A stretch of 64,000 bases of DNA from Aplidium turbinatum (GCA_918807975.1 OU964932.1:18693501-18757500), one strand, 5' to 3'; counted from the stretch's first letter, positions 1 through 10,962 are shown. The notes: a model not told the origin generated them from the sequence alone. Numbers and translations: made by a program.

Positions 1-281
1 TCAGCATCTACTGTAAAATTCATATAAAAAAGCAGTGATTTGCTATTTTATTAACAATTCATTTTCTTTTCAAAATTGTAGGGCTAAGGTCACTTCGAAA
101 TAATATTGAAGGATACGTTTGAAAAACTTAAAATAACATTTTCAATAGACTTGGAAAACGACGATAGCTCATTGTGAACTTACAATACCGCTTATTTTCA
201 ATCAGGATCTGGATCTGTTGAATAGTCTATCATTGCTTTTGTTACCTTTTAAATAGCTATATTTTGGTAATTGTTCGTAAA
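1..281 (+). promoter_or_regulatory. 5' flank of paralogue 1 with conserved acceptor-like AG
   Basis: AT-rich upstream DNA with no ORF. It aligns by eye with the last part of the 5' flank of the other paralogues. It ends with a pyrimidine-rich tract and an AG at 204-205, followed by GGATCTG, about 77 bases before the ATG at 282. The same CAG/GATCT junction lies at 7778, 13270 and 37223 in the other copies. Inference: this is the 3' splice site of a 5'-UTR intron or a trans-splice acceptor. Confidence 0.4.
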
Positions 282-872
282 ATGGAAATTGAAAATCGCC
301 ATTATTTTGGAGCAGAACTATCTCTTATTCGAAAAGGAATCAGAAATGGAAACATAGAAATGTATTCGTTGAATCAAAGCTTTGTAAATGGGGTGTTATG
401 GAAGCTGTATATATATCCCTCATCCGACTGCAGTATTTTTGGATTCTTGGAAAAAACATTAAACAAGGAAGTGGTTCCATCAACATGGGAAGAAGCCAAA
501 GGCGCAATCATAGGAAATTTTTTGAGTGTCAGCGACATTACGCAGCGTGAATCTTTTTCTGAAGAGTTAGAGATTGATAATTTGCAAGACATTGCATTTA
601 CACTAAGAGTGGATGCTGGAAATCTGGAGGAGCTGAAGATGTTTCAAGGGAAAAATTACGCAGGAGAAGGCTATACAATAGAAACAGGAAATATGAAGAT
701 GGAAAACCAAGTTACAAACGTTCATGGGGTTATTGCATTTGAAGGAGGCATGTCCTACCCTTTGGAAGACTGTGCCATGCTTTTGTTTAAGACATTTCCA
801 AAACATTTGATAACTTGGTTGAGTTATTGTCTCAGTCCTGGTGGCTACAAGAACAAAACCTTTAACTTGTAA
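282..872 (+). CDS. Paralogue 1 of an unrecognised tandem family (about 196 aa)
   Basis: Single-exon ORF and one of five paralogues in the window. An in-frame ATG lies at 264, but the ATG at 282 is preferred because every paralogue begins ME..NRHYFGA there. Conserved blocks are NRHYFGAEL (residues 4-12), RNGNIEMYSLNQSFVNGVLW (about 22-41), LYIYPS (about 43-48), IAFTLRVD, YTIETGN and TWLSYCL near the C-terminus. No signal peptide or membrane helix is seen, so a cytosolic or nuclear protein is likely. The NGVLWKLYIYPS stretch faintly recalls the WKL.IYP strand of MATH/TRAF domains, but I would not assign it. An AATAAA overlaps the stop codon, and a second AATAAA lies near 1331. It is the most diverged of the four close copies and lacks their acidic tail. 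Function unknown. Confidence 0.8.
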   Translation: MEIENRHYFGAELSLIRKGIRNGNIEMYSLNQSFVNGVLWKLYIYPSSDCSIFGFLEKTLNKEVVPSTWEEAKGAIIGNFLSVSDITQRESFSEELEIDNLQDIAFTLRVDAGNLEELKMFQGKNYAGEGYTIETGNMKMENQVTNVHGVIAFEGGMSYPLEDCAMLLFKTFPKHLITWLSYCLSPGGYKNKTFNL

Positions 873-1786
873 TAAAGAAGACTGCGTAACTGAGATGTAC
901 GTAAATCAGATGACATAAAACATGTATTTAGACGTCAAATCATTAAGACGACAATTCAAACTTCTACCTTGGAGTTTTACTTTATTTACAATTTTTCATT
1001 TGTGATTGTGTTTGTTTGTTTATCTTTATCCTGCATTGCAGGAAAGCGGACTTGAGCGCTATGCATCGGTGTACGCCTTCCGGCATACACCTGACCCACG
1101 CTGCAGCCGACGGCAATGTCTGTTTTCCGGTTGTCTACTTTACTTATGACTTAAATTTAGTACTACCCATTACTCGAAATCGATCACTGGGTAGAAGCAA
1201 TTATCGTTAAGTTTCTTGCCCAGAGAAACAACAGCAAGTGCGGGTGGCTGGAGTCGAACATGCAGGCTCTCGACTGCGAGCCCAACGCGCATTGTCATTG
1301 TATATAGTGTGTATTGACAATAATATTGTGTAATAAAATAAAATCGAACAAAATACACCAAATATAGATTGTAAGTAAGTCAGTAGTAAATCGGACAAGA
1401 GAAGTTTGGGTAAAGCAACTGCAGCATTGGAAACTATTCAACTAAAATTGAAAATGAACTGTGCAGTTGGAAATGAGTATATAAGGTTTAATTAATAATT
1501 CAATGGTTCAAACAAAATACTTAGCCTGAGTATCGCTATGCGATGACACACTAGGATAACACACGCAAAAAGATTTTATTCTGCCTATACTTACCTTCAT
1601 ATCATCCTTTATTATTGTTAGGGCAAGTAAAGTCAAAATTTTGTTTAACGATTTTGCAATCCCCGGTTAAATGGGCAGTTGTTTGCCGGAATTGCTTTAT
1701 ATTTACTCAAAGTCTTTAATCAAACTTTTTTGATGAAATCAATGCCATTGAAACAACAAACAACAAAATTGTGGTGCAAATATATA
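873..1786. other. 3' flank of paralogue 1 with an embedded SINE-like segment
   Basis: Non-coding. 1313-1500 matches the 3' flank of the other paralogues (an aataaa-rich stretch, then aatcggacaagagaag...). About 1036-1300, read on the minus strand, looks like a tRNA-derived SINE: it has a B-box-like GTTCGACTCC (near 1250) and a downstream module with CTCTGGGCAAGAAACTTA, a type common in invertebrate and chordate SINEs. The remainder shows nothing recognisable. Confidence 0.4.
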
Positions 1787-2728
1787 GGGGAGACCGGGTA
1801 TGAAAGTACCACCGGTATGGTTGTAATATTCAAATTTTCTTCTTCCATTGTCATCATACAAGTCACTTGATTATAGTATTACGTTTTTTTTTTTGTACAC
1901 CTCTGTGCTGTTTCCTAAGGCGGTTGGAATTACCACAAAACTTTTGTTGAAGAAATCGATTTTTCAGGTATAAAAGTAAGGATTTGTAGATTTTTCTTAG
2001 TTAATGTTCTGTTTGGGCCATTATGGTTTTTCTTTGATACCAATAAAGTAATTCATCATAGATATAGTTTGGTACAGCGATTGTACTTCAAACTCCAAAT
2101 CATGTAGGTGCTAGGCCTAGCTGAAAACGGCAGATAGGATCGGGTGTGCTTATAACACGACGCTTGTAACATCTGCATGGACACATAAGGAAACTCAGAA
2201 CTTGGTGAAAAGTGGATTAAATACTCCTTATGTGAATTATGGGCCCATCAAGCATGTACAGAAGGCGGACTGATGTTCGTTTGCCCAAACTGCGATTCTG
2301 ATGGTAAGCTTTGAGACTAGTATTTCACGCGTCCTAAATACGGTACTTTTTGGAGTGCTTAAGGGTTTTCAAGCCTGGTGTAACCACAGCACTATTGTCT
2401 TGTGTGGCTAAGTGACATTTTACTTTCCAATGACATTTTACATTCTTTCAAGTTGGCCATTTACTGTTTTTGGATACGTGTTATACAACCATCTCTTTGT
2501 GTTATAACAACCATATCCAGTACTGTATAAGGGATAGTTGTAACAAACGTTTAGTAATTCTTAAAGCCATATCATAGCCGACATACCAACAGAATCAAAT
2601 AGCTAAAGGTCTCAGTTTGTAGCAGTGAGCTTTGAGCAGTTGCTGTAAAATTTTAAAAAGGGGTGGCAGAAGAACTTAAAAATTATAACGTTTAAGACAA
2701 AAAGTGTTAATTTTATACCCGGTCTCCC
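1787..2728. mobile_element. MITE with GGGGAGACCGGGTAT terminal repeats, TA target site
   Basis: The left end reads GGGGAGACCGGGTATGAAAG and the right end, reversed, GGGAGACCGGGTATAAAA. Both are flanked by TA (1785-1786 and 2729-2730). There is no transposase ORF. TA duplication and the short inverted repeat suggest a Tc1/mariner- or pogo-type non-autonomous element of about 0.94 kb. The interior is AT-rich with several 'tgttataacaacc'-type short repeats. A second element with related ends lies at 41956-42915. Confidence 0.65.
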
Positions 2729-2924
2729 TAATAATGATAATAAAAAGCAAGCTGCTTTTCTTTAACATAATTACCAACCAACATTTTGTTTAGTTTAATG
2801 CTTTCCAACCCAGGAATGAACGATGCAGTAGAAAACATTGCCTACTTTACCCAGTCCATTCTAAAAAGGATTGACTTTTTTTCGTTTGAGGTTTTGGCTT
2901 GGCACCACAAGATTAAACAATTTC

Positions 2925-4360
2925 TGGAGATTTTACTGCAGAAGAGTTTATCACCGCCCTCCTCCCAGTAAAACCATACACTTTTTCAGGGCCAGATAAG
3001 ATCTGCCCGAAGCTTGTGCTCCATCTGACCCTGCCCCCAAGTCCTGGTTACTCGGGAAGTTAATTGTGAGCAGAATGTCCAGAACAACGCAAAATCTCTG
3101 TCCTTCTTCTTCAAACCAAAATACCTCGGGTGACCTAAGACAGATTGCTCACCTACCGTTACCAGTTGATGTCACTGCGCAAGAAACTGTTATCGTGAGC
3201 TGCGCTACTTAAGCGCCTGGCTGGCTCCAGCTAAGGAGCGAGCACTGACACTTTGCGTACAGCAGCCCTGGTCCTAGTCTACCCTTCAGCTGTGTACTGC
3301 TTACGTGCTTGGTGCCGCAATGCTCCTTGCCACAACATCGATGCTGTCATCAACAGCGCCTTACACGCCTGCGTCCAGTGGCGTAGCCAAGGGGGTGGGG
3401 GTTACAACCCCCCCTTTGGCACGCCTGTGTCGTCACGATATTGAGAATGATGCTTTCAGTCTCTTTATGCTCGAGAATGATGCTTTAAGTCTAAAAAAAA
3501 ATTGCCTAAGTACAAAACTGCATTAAAAGAGCGAGTTTTGCCAATACCAAACATTCAAACATCTCAACCAGGAATTAGCATCAAGAAAACATAGAGACTT
3601 AGCTTTATTTCCGAAAAATGCCGAAGAAAACATGATCTTATTCTTTTGCTATGCCACCGGACAGCACCATTTTACAGGAATATTCATACCCACATTTTTT
3701 GTTGAAAATGCTCTCAGAATGCACCAAATTCAAAGTAATTTTTTTAATTTTTTGGGAGAGGCGCCCCAGACCCTCCGCCGCTGGGTCGTCAAAACCCCCC
3801 CATTCAAAATTCCTGGCTACGCAATTGCCTGCGTCCCACACAATTGGACATTCTTTCCATTTTTAATTGCATTCAACCTGCTGAGCAAAGAATCCACTCT
3901 GTCTCTCGCTCAACAGGCATTGGAGTCAACCACATTTTTATTCCAAGGTCTTTGCTCTCTCAAAAGAGCGCTCCGTTAACGGAAATTAACACCTATTCGT
4001 GCCAGCCGCTCTGCTCAATTGCTCAACAAAGCTCATAAAAAATTTTTGCAGTTAATTGAGGAAACCACAAATGGAAATCTGAATCTAAGTCAATTCCACC
4101 AGACTCCATTCGTTCATCCTCGACGCCGACACTCATCTTATCGGTCTGACGCTACCGAAACAGGCGTGGATGCGCATCAACCGTCTTCGCGCGTGCGTTT
4201 TTCTCTCAATCATGCACCATCAATAGGTAACCGCCTCTTTCTCTTCTTGTGAAAGTGTTACTGAAAAACAAACCGCATCATCAAGGTTTAGGTGTCTTGG
4301 ACGATGAAAGCAGTAAATGGCTGCTCTCTAGTAGCCTTCCAATGTGATGCTGAACAGTCA
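2925..4360 (+). pseudogene. Decayed non-LTR retrotransposon (LINE) fragment
   Basis: Translated pieces look like a LINE reverse transcriptase in several frames. Near 2935-3030 there is a GPDKICPKLVLHL-like stretch, typical of RT motif 2. Near 3110-3300 there is a KYLG(V)T.DR..TY segment and the helix-rich thumb region. Near 4105-4230 there is LTLPKQAWMRINRLR followed by a Cys/His-like tail, typical of Jockey/RTE-type proteins from invertebrates. The reading frame is broken many times, and a large internal part between the first and second pieces is missing. A hAT MITE (3376-3827) interrupts it. A paralogous copy lies at 32985-33840 and lacks the MITE, giving a natural empty site. Confidence 0.6.
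3376..3827. mobile_element. hAT-like MITE (452 bp), 8-bp target duplication
   Basis: It begins CAGTGGCGTAGCCA and ends TGGCTACGCAATTG. The flanks carry an exact 8-bp duplication, cctgcgtc, at 3368-3375 and 3828-3835. The paralogous LINE copy near 33290 has the uninterrupted site, which confirms the insertion. CAGTGGCG ends and 8-bp duplications are classic for hAT. No transposase is present. Confidence 0.8.
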
Positions 4361-4606
4361 CGGATCAAAGGGGAGGCACTTAGTCATATGTCTCCCCACA
4401 AAACATAGAATTAACAAACATTTTTTTATATTTACAAAACATTTTCGCTCGTTGCGCTAGCTAAGTCGCATTCCGTTGACATAGCCAGCGGCATATGAAG
4501 TACGTATTTTCAGCAGGAGATGAAAGATGTGTGAATTGCTTTTGTGTCATTGAAGTTCTGATGCTCCTAAAATTTGTTCTAGATCTGTTACCGGTCCGGG
4601 AACATT

Positions 4607-4905
4607 GGTTGGTTGGTTTGGAATCTTTATCCTCGGACTGACAAAGCCTTAATTGGTTATTCCTGGTAGTTTTGCATACTTGTAGATGCTCTTGACGCAG
4701 GGCCGGTTAACGAGATTGGCAGAGTGAAGTTTTCCTATTGTTGAAGTGTTGTTGCGGGGAATTATTCCATTCACTAGGTGCCGCTGAATGGAAAGCAGTC
4801 CTGAAATGCGTTGCTCAAGCGCACACCCCGAGAGCCGAACCAGCGCCGCGTGATCTTGAGCCGGGCGCGTAGCCACTGAGCTAACGGGCGGACAGAGGCT
4901 AACAT
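4607..4905 (-). repeat. tRNA-derived SINE (unit 1)
   Basis: Read on the minus strand it starts near 4900 with a tRNA-like head: A box TTAGCTCAGTGGCTACGCG and B box GGTTCGGCTCTC, about 40 bases apart. It then has a unique body and a 3' tail of (ACCA)-like repeats near 4607-4625. The anticodon arm is not convincing, so this is a SINE and not a working tRNA gene. The same SINE sits at the same place in all four duplicated units, so it predates the duplications. Confidence 0.65.
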
Positions 4906-5775
4906 TGTGAACCTGGAGTGGTAAAGGGTAAAACCCTCTGCCCTAGAAGTTTAAACAAAGAAGAAGCTCATTCAGATAAATTAAAGCAATATTGCTTATT
5001 GGCATCGTTTACTGCTTGTTTCCAGACTTTAGGTTCGGTGCCTATAGAACAATGCATTCCATGATTAATATCAAGGGCTATCAAAGTATGATTTTAACAT
5101 CGATGTGATGCTTTTAACCTAAAATTGCTCAGACGTAATATTTGATAATAAATTCAAAGCCAGATTAATAACGTCAGGAATAAATCAGTATTTAATGATA
5201 TTCTTGTGTGATTGAGAAAGTATAATGTGAATCGGATGAATATTTTAGTTACTCCATCATTAACTATTCATGTCACTACTCCTTGTTCTTATCCAAATAA
5301 ATCCAGTCTATTCTTCCACGTCATTCTGTAATCATTTTTTTGCTCCCCCTTCAGTTTTATTCGTACTTCCTGATATTTTTTCTGTGGTCAGTTTAGACCA
5401 TCTGTTGCTCATCACTTCATAAATGTTGCAAAATAAAACTTTTTGGAAATGTTTATGAACTGTTAAACATACTGAAAAATATATTTGACATAAGATTTTT
5501 AAATTGTGGAAATCAGGCAAGTGTAATTTTTTTGCACAAAAATTAATATTTTTGACAAGCGACGACGCTTGAAATTGGCATGGAGACGCAAAGGATAACG
5601 AAAACGGTTTTGATTTTCCCTCACAGTGAAACAAAAAGATAAAGTTGTTATCTTCAAAATGCAAAACGTGATAAAAAATTTTCAACCTTAGGCTATTGAA
5701 CTTTTTTGTTTGCTGTAACTAAACACAACAAGCAAAAAGATCCAAATAGCAAAATCGTTCAATTTACGTAGGTTC

Positions 5776-5805
5776 CACGTCGACAGACGTTGAATCTATA
5801 TAAAA
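5776..5805 (+). promoter_or_regulatory. Palindrome plus TATA box, candidate core promoter (unit 1)
   Basis: ACGTCGACAGACGT, an inverted repeat with a 4-base centre, is followed within 7 bases by TATATAAAA (5797-5805). The block is kept in all four units. A diverged version lies at 28548-28575, only about 440 bp upstream of paralogue 4. It may be the gene promoter, with the 2 kb up to the ATG being a 5'-UTR intron or later expansion. It may also belong to a lost upstream gene. Confidence 0.4.
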
Positions 5806-7849
5806 ACAACGGATTTTGCTGTCTGCAAAATACCATATTGCGCAAAAGTATGAAAGCGAGGCAACATGATTGCTCAACAGTCCAAACAATGGCCGACTAA
5901 AACAAACAACAGTTTCTTATTTTTAGAACATTGAGGCAACAGCTCAATGGTAATTTCCTCCATTAGTTGACTTGAATCAGCAAATTAAATTGAACAACGA
6001 CTTAACCTTTAGGGAAAGTTTTAAAAAGTTTGTTGAAAATAACCCCAAATGATTTCCCCCAGTTGATCAACAACCACACCCTGTTTTGTTTGCTCGCCTT
6101 CAACACATGCAGAAGATAAAACAACCATTTTATCTCGAGCGAAAATTGAAAGCAATTTGTATGGGGAAGTTCTATTGCAAATGGAAATGACTTTCTGGCT
6201 TTCAAAGCCGCCACTTTGAAGAAAACAAAAATAGAACCATCCTGAAATAAATGTTTTAACTGTAACGATTGCTTGTTAATTTTGTTGCAAGTTATTTATT
6301 TTAAAGTTCTGGAATACTTTGCTCCCAAATATAAATAAAGCATAGTGATCTTATTTAAAGTTAAGATAAAAACACCCCATATAACCAGAAAACGCTTAAA
6401 TGCATTTTTTTGTCCTATCTAGGCTTACTCAAGTTTAAGATTGAGATTAAGTAGACAAAAAGCAAAGATCGGCCCAGACACGTCTCTTAAGTGTCCTTCC
6501 AAAGATACAGCTGCATGCTTTTGAGTGGTGTCGAACCAGCACCTTTTATGTGTTACATTGTTGTTTAATAAGTATCCAATATTTGTATTTCTTTATTTAA
6601 AATTTGGTGCACTCAAAGTACAAACGAAAATTTCTGGAGGAGAGTAAACCTTTTGCTGTTTTACTTTTCGCTGTTAAAACAACAATTTATGGTATCAAAA
6701 ATTACGTAACAAATGCAATACATGATAGGCTATCATGCATTTTTGAAACCGGGGTTTATCAAAACATTTCCAGGGGATCTCCCAAAAGGTGTTATTAATT
6801 TTCCACCTTCGCAATAACCTTTCTAAATTATAAACATTTTATAATATGCTGCTTGCAGTTTCATGTATATAGCAAATGTAAAAGAACCAAGCAACATCTA
6901 AGATTCGTGTAAAAGAGTTGTCCATTGCTTTGTATTTGTGGGCTACTAATAGGTCATAGTTCTTTTAAGTTGTAAGGTTGTAGGCTTACGTTGGCTTAAA
7001 AATAATATTTAATGGACATTTTTGAAATAAGAAAACAAAATTAATCAGGTTGTCCCAAAACTTGCATAGTTTATTGATGATGCTTTCGTCATCTTAAAGG
7101 CAGCTTTTTTAATATCTGGAAAAGCACATGCAAGTGAGAACATAAAAATCAATTAACCAGTGAAAACAATTTAATACAACTTCTTAACAATTGTAATCTA
7201 TCTTATGCAGCTTTTCAACCGTTAAGAATTTAAGTAAGTTACAATCTTTTGGCAATTTCGAAAATTTGTGGAGGACCGGAGCCTAGTTTCTCAACCCTCA
7301 TATCGTCGGTTGACAGGACAACGATTCGTTAGACTAAGAAATGCTTAACAAACAAAATACATGATACAATGCATATTGCAAATAGGCTTTGCATAAACGA
7401 ATGTTAGAAAGCGGGGTTTGTCAAAACATTTTTAGGGGATTTCCCTAAAGGTAGTATTAATTTTCTTCAAGCGTAAACACTTTTCTGTGTTATAAATATT
7501 TTATGCTGCTTCCAGTCTCATGTAGTCAACAAAAGGAAAGGAACAAAGCAACATCCAAGATGCATATGGGCTAAGAGAGTGTTCATTGCTATCGTTTTAG
7601 TAGGCTAGTGGCTACTGAAGTTTATAGCCCTCCTAAGTTCTAAGGTTATTGGCCTAAGTTAGCTTAAAACTTAAATAAAAAGAACACTTTTGAAAGACTC
7701 AATAAAATATCGACTTGATTTTAAAAACGACAGTACAGTATTATAAAATAACAGTAGCCTACAATATCTTTTCAAACAGGATCTCCATCAGTTGAATAAA
7801 AACTACTTTCATAACATCTTGATAACAATATTTTGATAATTGCTTCGAA

Positions 7850-8488
7850 ATGGAACTTGAAAATCGCCATTATTTTGGTGCAGAATTATCCTCCATTCGC
7901 AAAGGAATTAGAAACGGAAACATTGAAATGTATTCGTTGAATCAAAGCTTTGTAAATGGGGTGCTGTGGAAGCTGTATATATATCCCTCATCAAACACGA
8001 GTGCTCGTGGATATTTGGAGAAAATATCGAACAAAGAGGTTGTTCCATCTGAATGGAAAGAAGCCAAAGCCGCAATATTTGGGACCTTTTTGAAAGTCGA
8101 GAAGATTACTCACTATAAACCTTTTGCTGACCAGTTGGAGATTATGCGTTTACAAGACATTGCATTTACACTGAGAGTGGACATTGCAGATAAAAAAAAA
8201 CTTAAAAACTTTCAACAGTATGAATGCGACGAAGAAAATTATACAATCGAAACTGGAAATATAAAACCGGAAAATGAAGTTGCAAACGTTTACGGACTTA
8301 TTGGATTTAAAGGAAACATGTCCCATCCATTGGAAGACTGTGCTATGCTTTTGGCGGAAAATTTTCCAAAGAGTTTTATAACTTGGTTGAGTTATTGCCT
8401 CAATCCTGAGGGTTTCAAGTACGCAACCTTCAACCTTACTGAAGAAGATTCAGAAACTGAATCCGAAACTGAATCAGAAACTGAATAG
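7850..8488 (+). CDS. Paralogue 2 of the unrecognised tandem family (212 aa)
   Basis: Single-exon ORF. It begins MELENRHYFGAEL and shares the conserved blocks RNGNIEMYSLNQSFVNG, LYIYPS, IAFTLRVD, YTIETGNIKPENE, HPLEDCAMLLAE and TWLSYCLNP. It ends in an acidic tail built from a Glu-Thr/Ser dipeptide repeat (residues about 199-212), encoded by a 12-bp minisatellite. It is about 97% identical in DNA to paralogue 5. By eye I count about 7 replacement and 10 silent differences, which is what purifying selection would give, so both are probably working genes. There is no signal peptide or membrane segment. An acceptor-like AG at 7778-7779 lies 70 bases upstream, and a polyadenylation-type AATAAA lies near 8911. 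Function unknown. Confidence 0.85.
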   Translation: MELENRHYFGAELSSIRKGIRNGNIEMYSLNQSFVNGVLWKLYIYPSSNTSARGYLEKISNKEVVPSEWKEAKAAIFGTFLKVEKITHYKPFADQLEIMRLQDIAFTLRVDIADKKKLKNFQQYECDEENYTIETGNIKPENEVANVYGLIGFKGNMSHPLEDCAMLLAENFPKSFITWLSYCLNPEGFKYATFNLTEEDSETESETESETE

Positions 8489-9182
8489 AAATGACTTTTT
8501 TAAACTAACAATTGAAATAGAACATGTATTCATTTTCAACCAATTTATTTAACGCTGTTCTAACAGTAATTTAATTAAACGGTAGCCTAGTTTTCGTGAA
8601 CGAAAACGATTGGCGAACGACAAAGTATGGAAGCAAGTATTTCTACAGACTGTTAACTTTTCTAAACAAACAATCGAAATAGAACATGTATTCATTTTTA
8701 ACCAATTTATTTAACGCTGATCTAACGGTAATTTAATTAAACGGTAGCCTAATATCGTGAACGAAAACGATGGCGAAGGACAAAGTATGGAAGCAAGTAT
8801 TTCTACCGACTGTTAACTTCTAGTTTGAAGTCTTACTTTGTTAATGATTATTGATTTGCGATTGTATTATTATATTGGCTACAATGTGTATTGGATAACA
8901 TTTATTGTAAATAAACAAATTTCGAACAGAACATAAACAATGATTACAAGTGGCTTATGCCAGATCAAAATCGACCAAAAGAAGCTTGGGTAAAGCAATT
9001 AAACAATTTAACTAAAATCTGAAATACACTGAATTGGAAATGAGTAAACCAGGAAATGTTTCGTGCACGATGAAAAAGCTCGAGATAATTAATTTAGTAG
9101 CTAAACAAAAATTGAAGCATCGCCATGTGGTGACGCACTAATAACATTCGCATAAAGTCTTTATTTGGCCTTACATGCTATT
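8489..9182. other. 3' flank of paralogue 2 with a local tandem duplication
   Basis: Non-coding. Two nearly identical segments of about 180 bp follow each other (about 8497-8640 and 8656-8830). Each contains aatagaacatgtattcattt and acggtagccta. The same doubling is present after paralogues 3 and 5. The segment ends with TTGTAAATAAACAAAT (near 8905), the likely polyadenylation region. Confidence 0.5.
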
Positions 9183-9487
9183 GGTTTGGTTGGTTGGTTT
9201 TGAATCTTTATCCTTGGAAGGACAAAGCTTTGATTGGTTATTCTTGGTAGTTTCGTATACTTGTAGAGGCTTTTGACACAGGGCCGGTTAACGAGATTGG
9301 CAGAGTGAAGTTTTCCTATTGTTGAAGTGTTGTTGCGAGGAATTATTCCATTCACTAGGTGTCGCTGAATGGAAAGCAGTCCTGAAATGCGTTGCTCAAG
9401 CGCACACCCCGAGAGCCGAACCAGCGCCGCGTGATCTTGAGCCGGGCACGTAACCACTGAGCTAACGGGGCGGACAGAGGCTAACAT
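9183..9487 (-). repeat. tRNA-derived SINE (unit 2)
   Basis: Same SINE as at 4607-4905: a tRNA-like A and B box on the minus strand near 9470-9415, and a 3' tail of GGTTGGTTGG (plus-strand view) near 9187. It marks the start of the second duplicated unit. Confidence 0.6.
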
Positions 9488-10234
9488 TGTGAATCTGGAG
9501 TGGCAAAGGGTAAGACCCTCTGCCCTAGAAGTTTAAACAAAGAAGAAGCTCATTCAGATAAAGTAAAGCAATCTTGCTTATTGGCATCGTTTACTGCTTG
9601 TTTTCAGACTTTAATAACGACGGGAATAAATCAGTATTTAATGATATTTTTGTGTGATTGAGAAAGTATAATGTAAATCGGATGAACATTCTAGTTATTC
9701 CAGCATTAACTAATCATGTTACTGCTCCTTGTTCTTATCCAAATAATTCCAGTCTATTCTTCCACGTCATTCTGCCATCATTTTTTTGCTTTTCCTCCAG
9801 TTTTATTCGTATCTCCTGATATTTTTTCTGTGGTTAGTTTGGACCATCCGCTATTCGTCACTTCATAAATGTTGCAAAATAAAACTTTTTGGAAATGTTT
9901 ATGAACTGTTAAACATACTGAAAAATATATTTGACAGAAGATTTTTACAGGCAAGTTTAATTGTTTGCACAAAATCGGAAAGTTATACTTTAACAAGCGT
10001 CAACGCTTGAAATTGGCTTGAAGACGCAAAGGATAACGTAAATGGTTTTGATTTTCCCTCACAGTGAAACAAAAAGATAAAGTTGTTATCTTCAAAATGC
10101 AAAACGTAATAAAAAATTTTCAACCTTAGGCTATTTAACTTTTTTGTTTGCTGTAACTAAACACAACAAGCAAAAGGATCCAAATAGCAAAATCATTCAA
10201 TTTACGTAGATTCAACGTCGACAGACGTTGAATC

Positions 10235-10243
10235 TATATAAAA
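10235..10243 (+). promoter_or_regulatory. TATA box, candidate promoter (unit 2)
   Basis: TATATAAAA follows ACGTCGACAGACGT, as in unit 1. Here an 87-codon ORF starts 187 bases downstream, so this block could serve that ORF as well as the family gene 3.1 kb away. Confidence 0.35.
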
Positions 10244-10421
10244 ACAACGGATTTTGCTGTCTGCAAAATACCATATTGCGCAACAGTATGAAAGCGGGGC
10301 AACATGATTGCTTACCAGTCCAAGCAATGGCCGACTAAAACAAACAACAGTTTTTTATTTTTTGAACACTGAGTCAACAGCTCAATGGTAATTTCCCCCA
10401 TTAGTTGACTTTGATCTGAAA

Positions 10422-10685
10422 ATGAAGTTGAACAACGACTTAACCTTTAGGGAAAGTTTTAAACAGTTTATGGAAAATAATTCCCAAATGATTTTCCCAG
10501 TTGATCAACAACCACACCCTGTTTTGTTTGCTCGTCTTCAACACATGCAGAAGATAAAACAACCATTTTATCTCGAGCGAAAATTGAAAGCAATTTGTAT
10601 ATGGGGAAGTTCTATTGCAAATGGAAATGACTTTCTGGCTTTCAAAGCCGCCACTTTGAAGAAAACAAAAATAGAACCATCCTGA
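10422..10685 (+). CDS. Hypothetical 87-aa ORF, intact only in unit 2
   Basis: ATG ORF of 87 codons lying 180 bases downstream of a TATA box. The equivalent sequences in units 1, 3 and 4 are highly similar but frame-broken. This may be a small gene that has decayed in the other copies, or a chance ORF. The sequence is basic and hydrophobic (LTFRESFKQFMENN..., ...PFYLERKLKAICIWGSS) with no motif I recognise. The DNA is well conserved between units, but so is the surrounding non-coding DNA, so conservation alone does not argue for coding. Confidence 0.25.
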   Translation: MKLNNDLTFRESFKQFMENNSQMIFPVDQQPHPVLFARLQHMQKIKQPFYLERKLKAICIWGSSIANGNDFLAFKAATLKKTKIEPS

Positions 10686-10962
10686 AGAAAATGTTTTAAC
10701 TGTAACGACTGCTTGTTAATTTTGTTGCAAGTTATTTATTTTAAAGTTCTGGAATACTTTGCTCCCAAATATAAACAAAGCATAGTGATCTTATTTAAAG
10801 TTAAGATAAAAACACCCCATATAACCAGAAAACGCTTAAATGCATTTTTTGTCCTATCTAGGCTTACTCAAGTTTAAGATTGAGATTAAGTAGACGAAAA
10901 GCAAAGATCGGCCCAGACACGTCTCTTAAGTGTCCTTCCAAAGACACAGCTGCATGCTCTTG

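Larger units (their letters stand above)
4607..9182 (+). repeat. Segmental duplication unit 1 (contains paralogue 2)
   Basis: A unit of about 4.57 kb: SINE, an AT-rich conserved block, a TATA-bearing palindromic block at 5776-5805, an internally duplicated 5' flank (6755-7260 versus 7410-7700), the gene at 7850-8488, and a 3' flank with an AATAAA-like signal near 8911. It is nearly identical to unit 3 (34066-38630), sharing even a deletion junction near 6555 (...tgtgttacattgttg...). Unit 2 and unit 4 keep about 270 bp or more at that point. Confidence 0.8.

Noticed and set aside
282-872. MATH/TRAF domain in the tandem family
   Set aside because: Similarity limited to a WKLYIYPS-like strand; the remaining core strands could not be matched by eye.
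4860-4900. Functional tRNA genes at the SINE heads (also 9440, 11000, 22020, 26670, 30000)
   Set aside because: A and B boxes are present but acceptor stems and anticodon arms are not convincing, and the copies share SINE bodies and tails.
5332-5685. 117-codon minus-strand ORF, partly repeated in the other units
   Set aside because: Broken in units 2 to 4, AT-driven Phe/Lys composition, and no better conserved than surrounding non-coding DNA.
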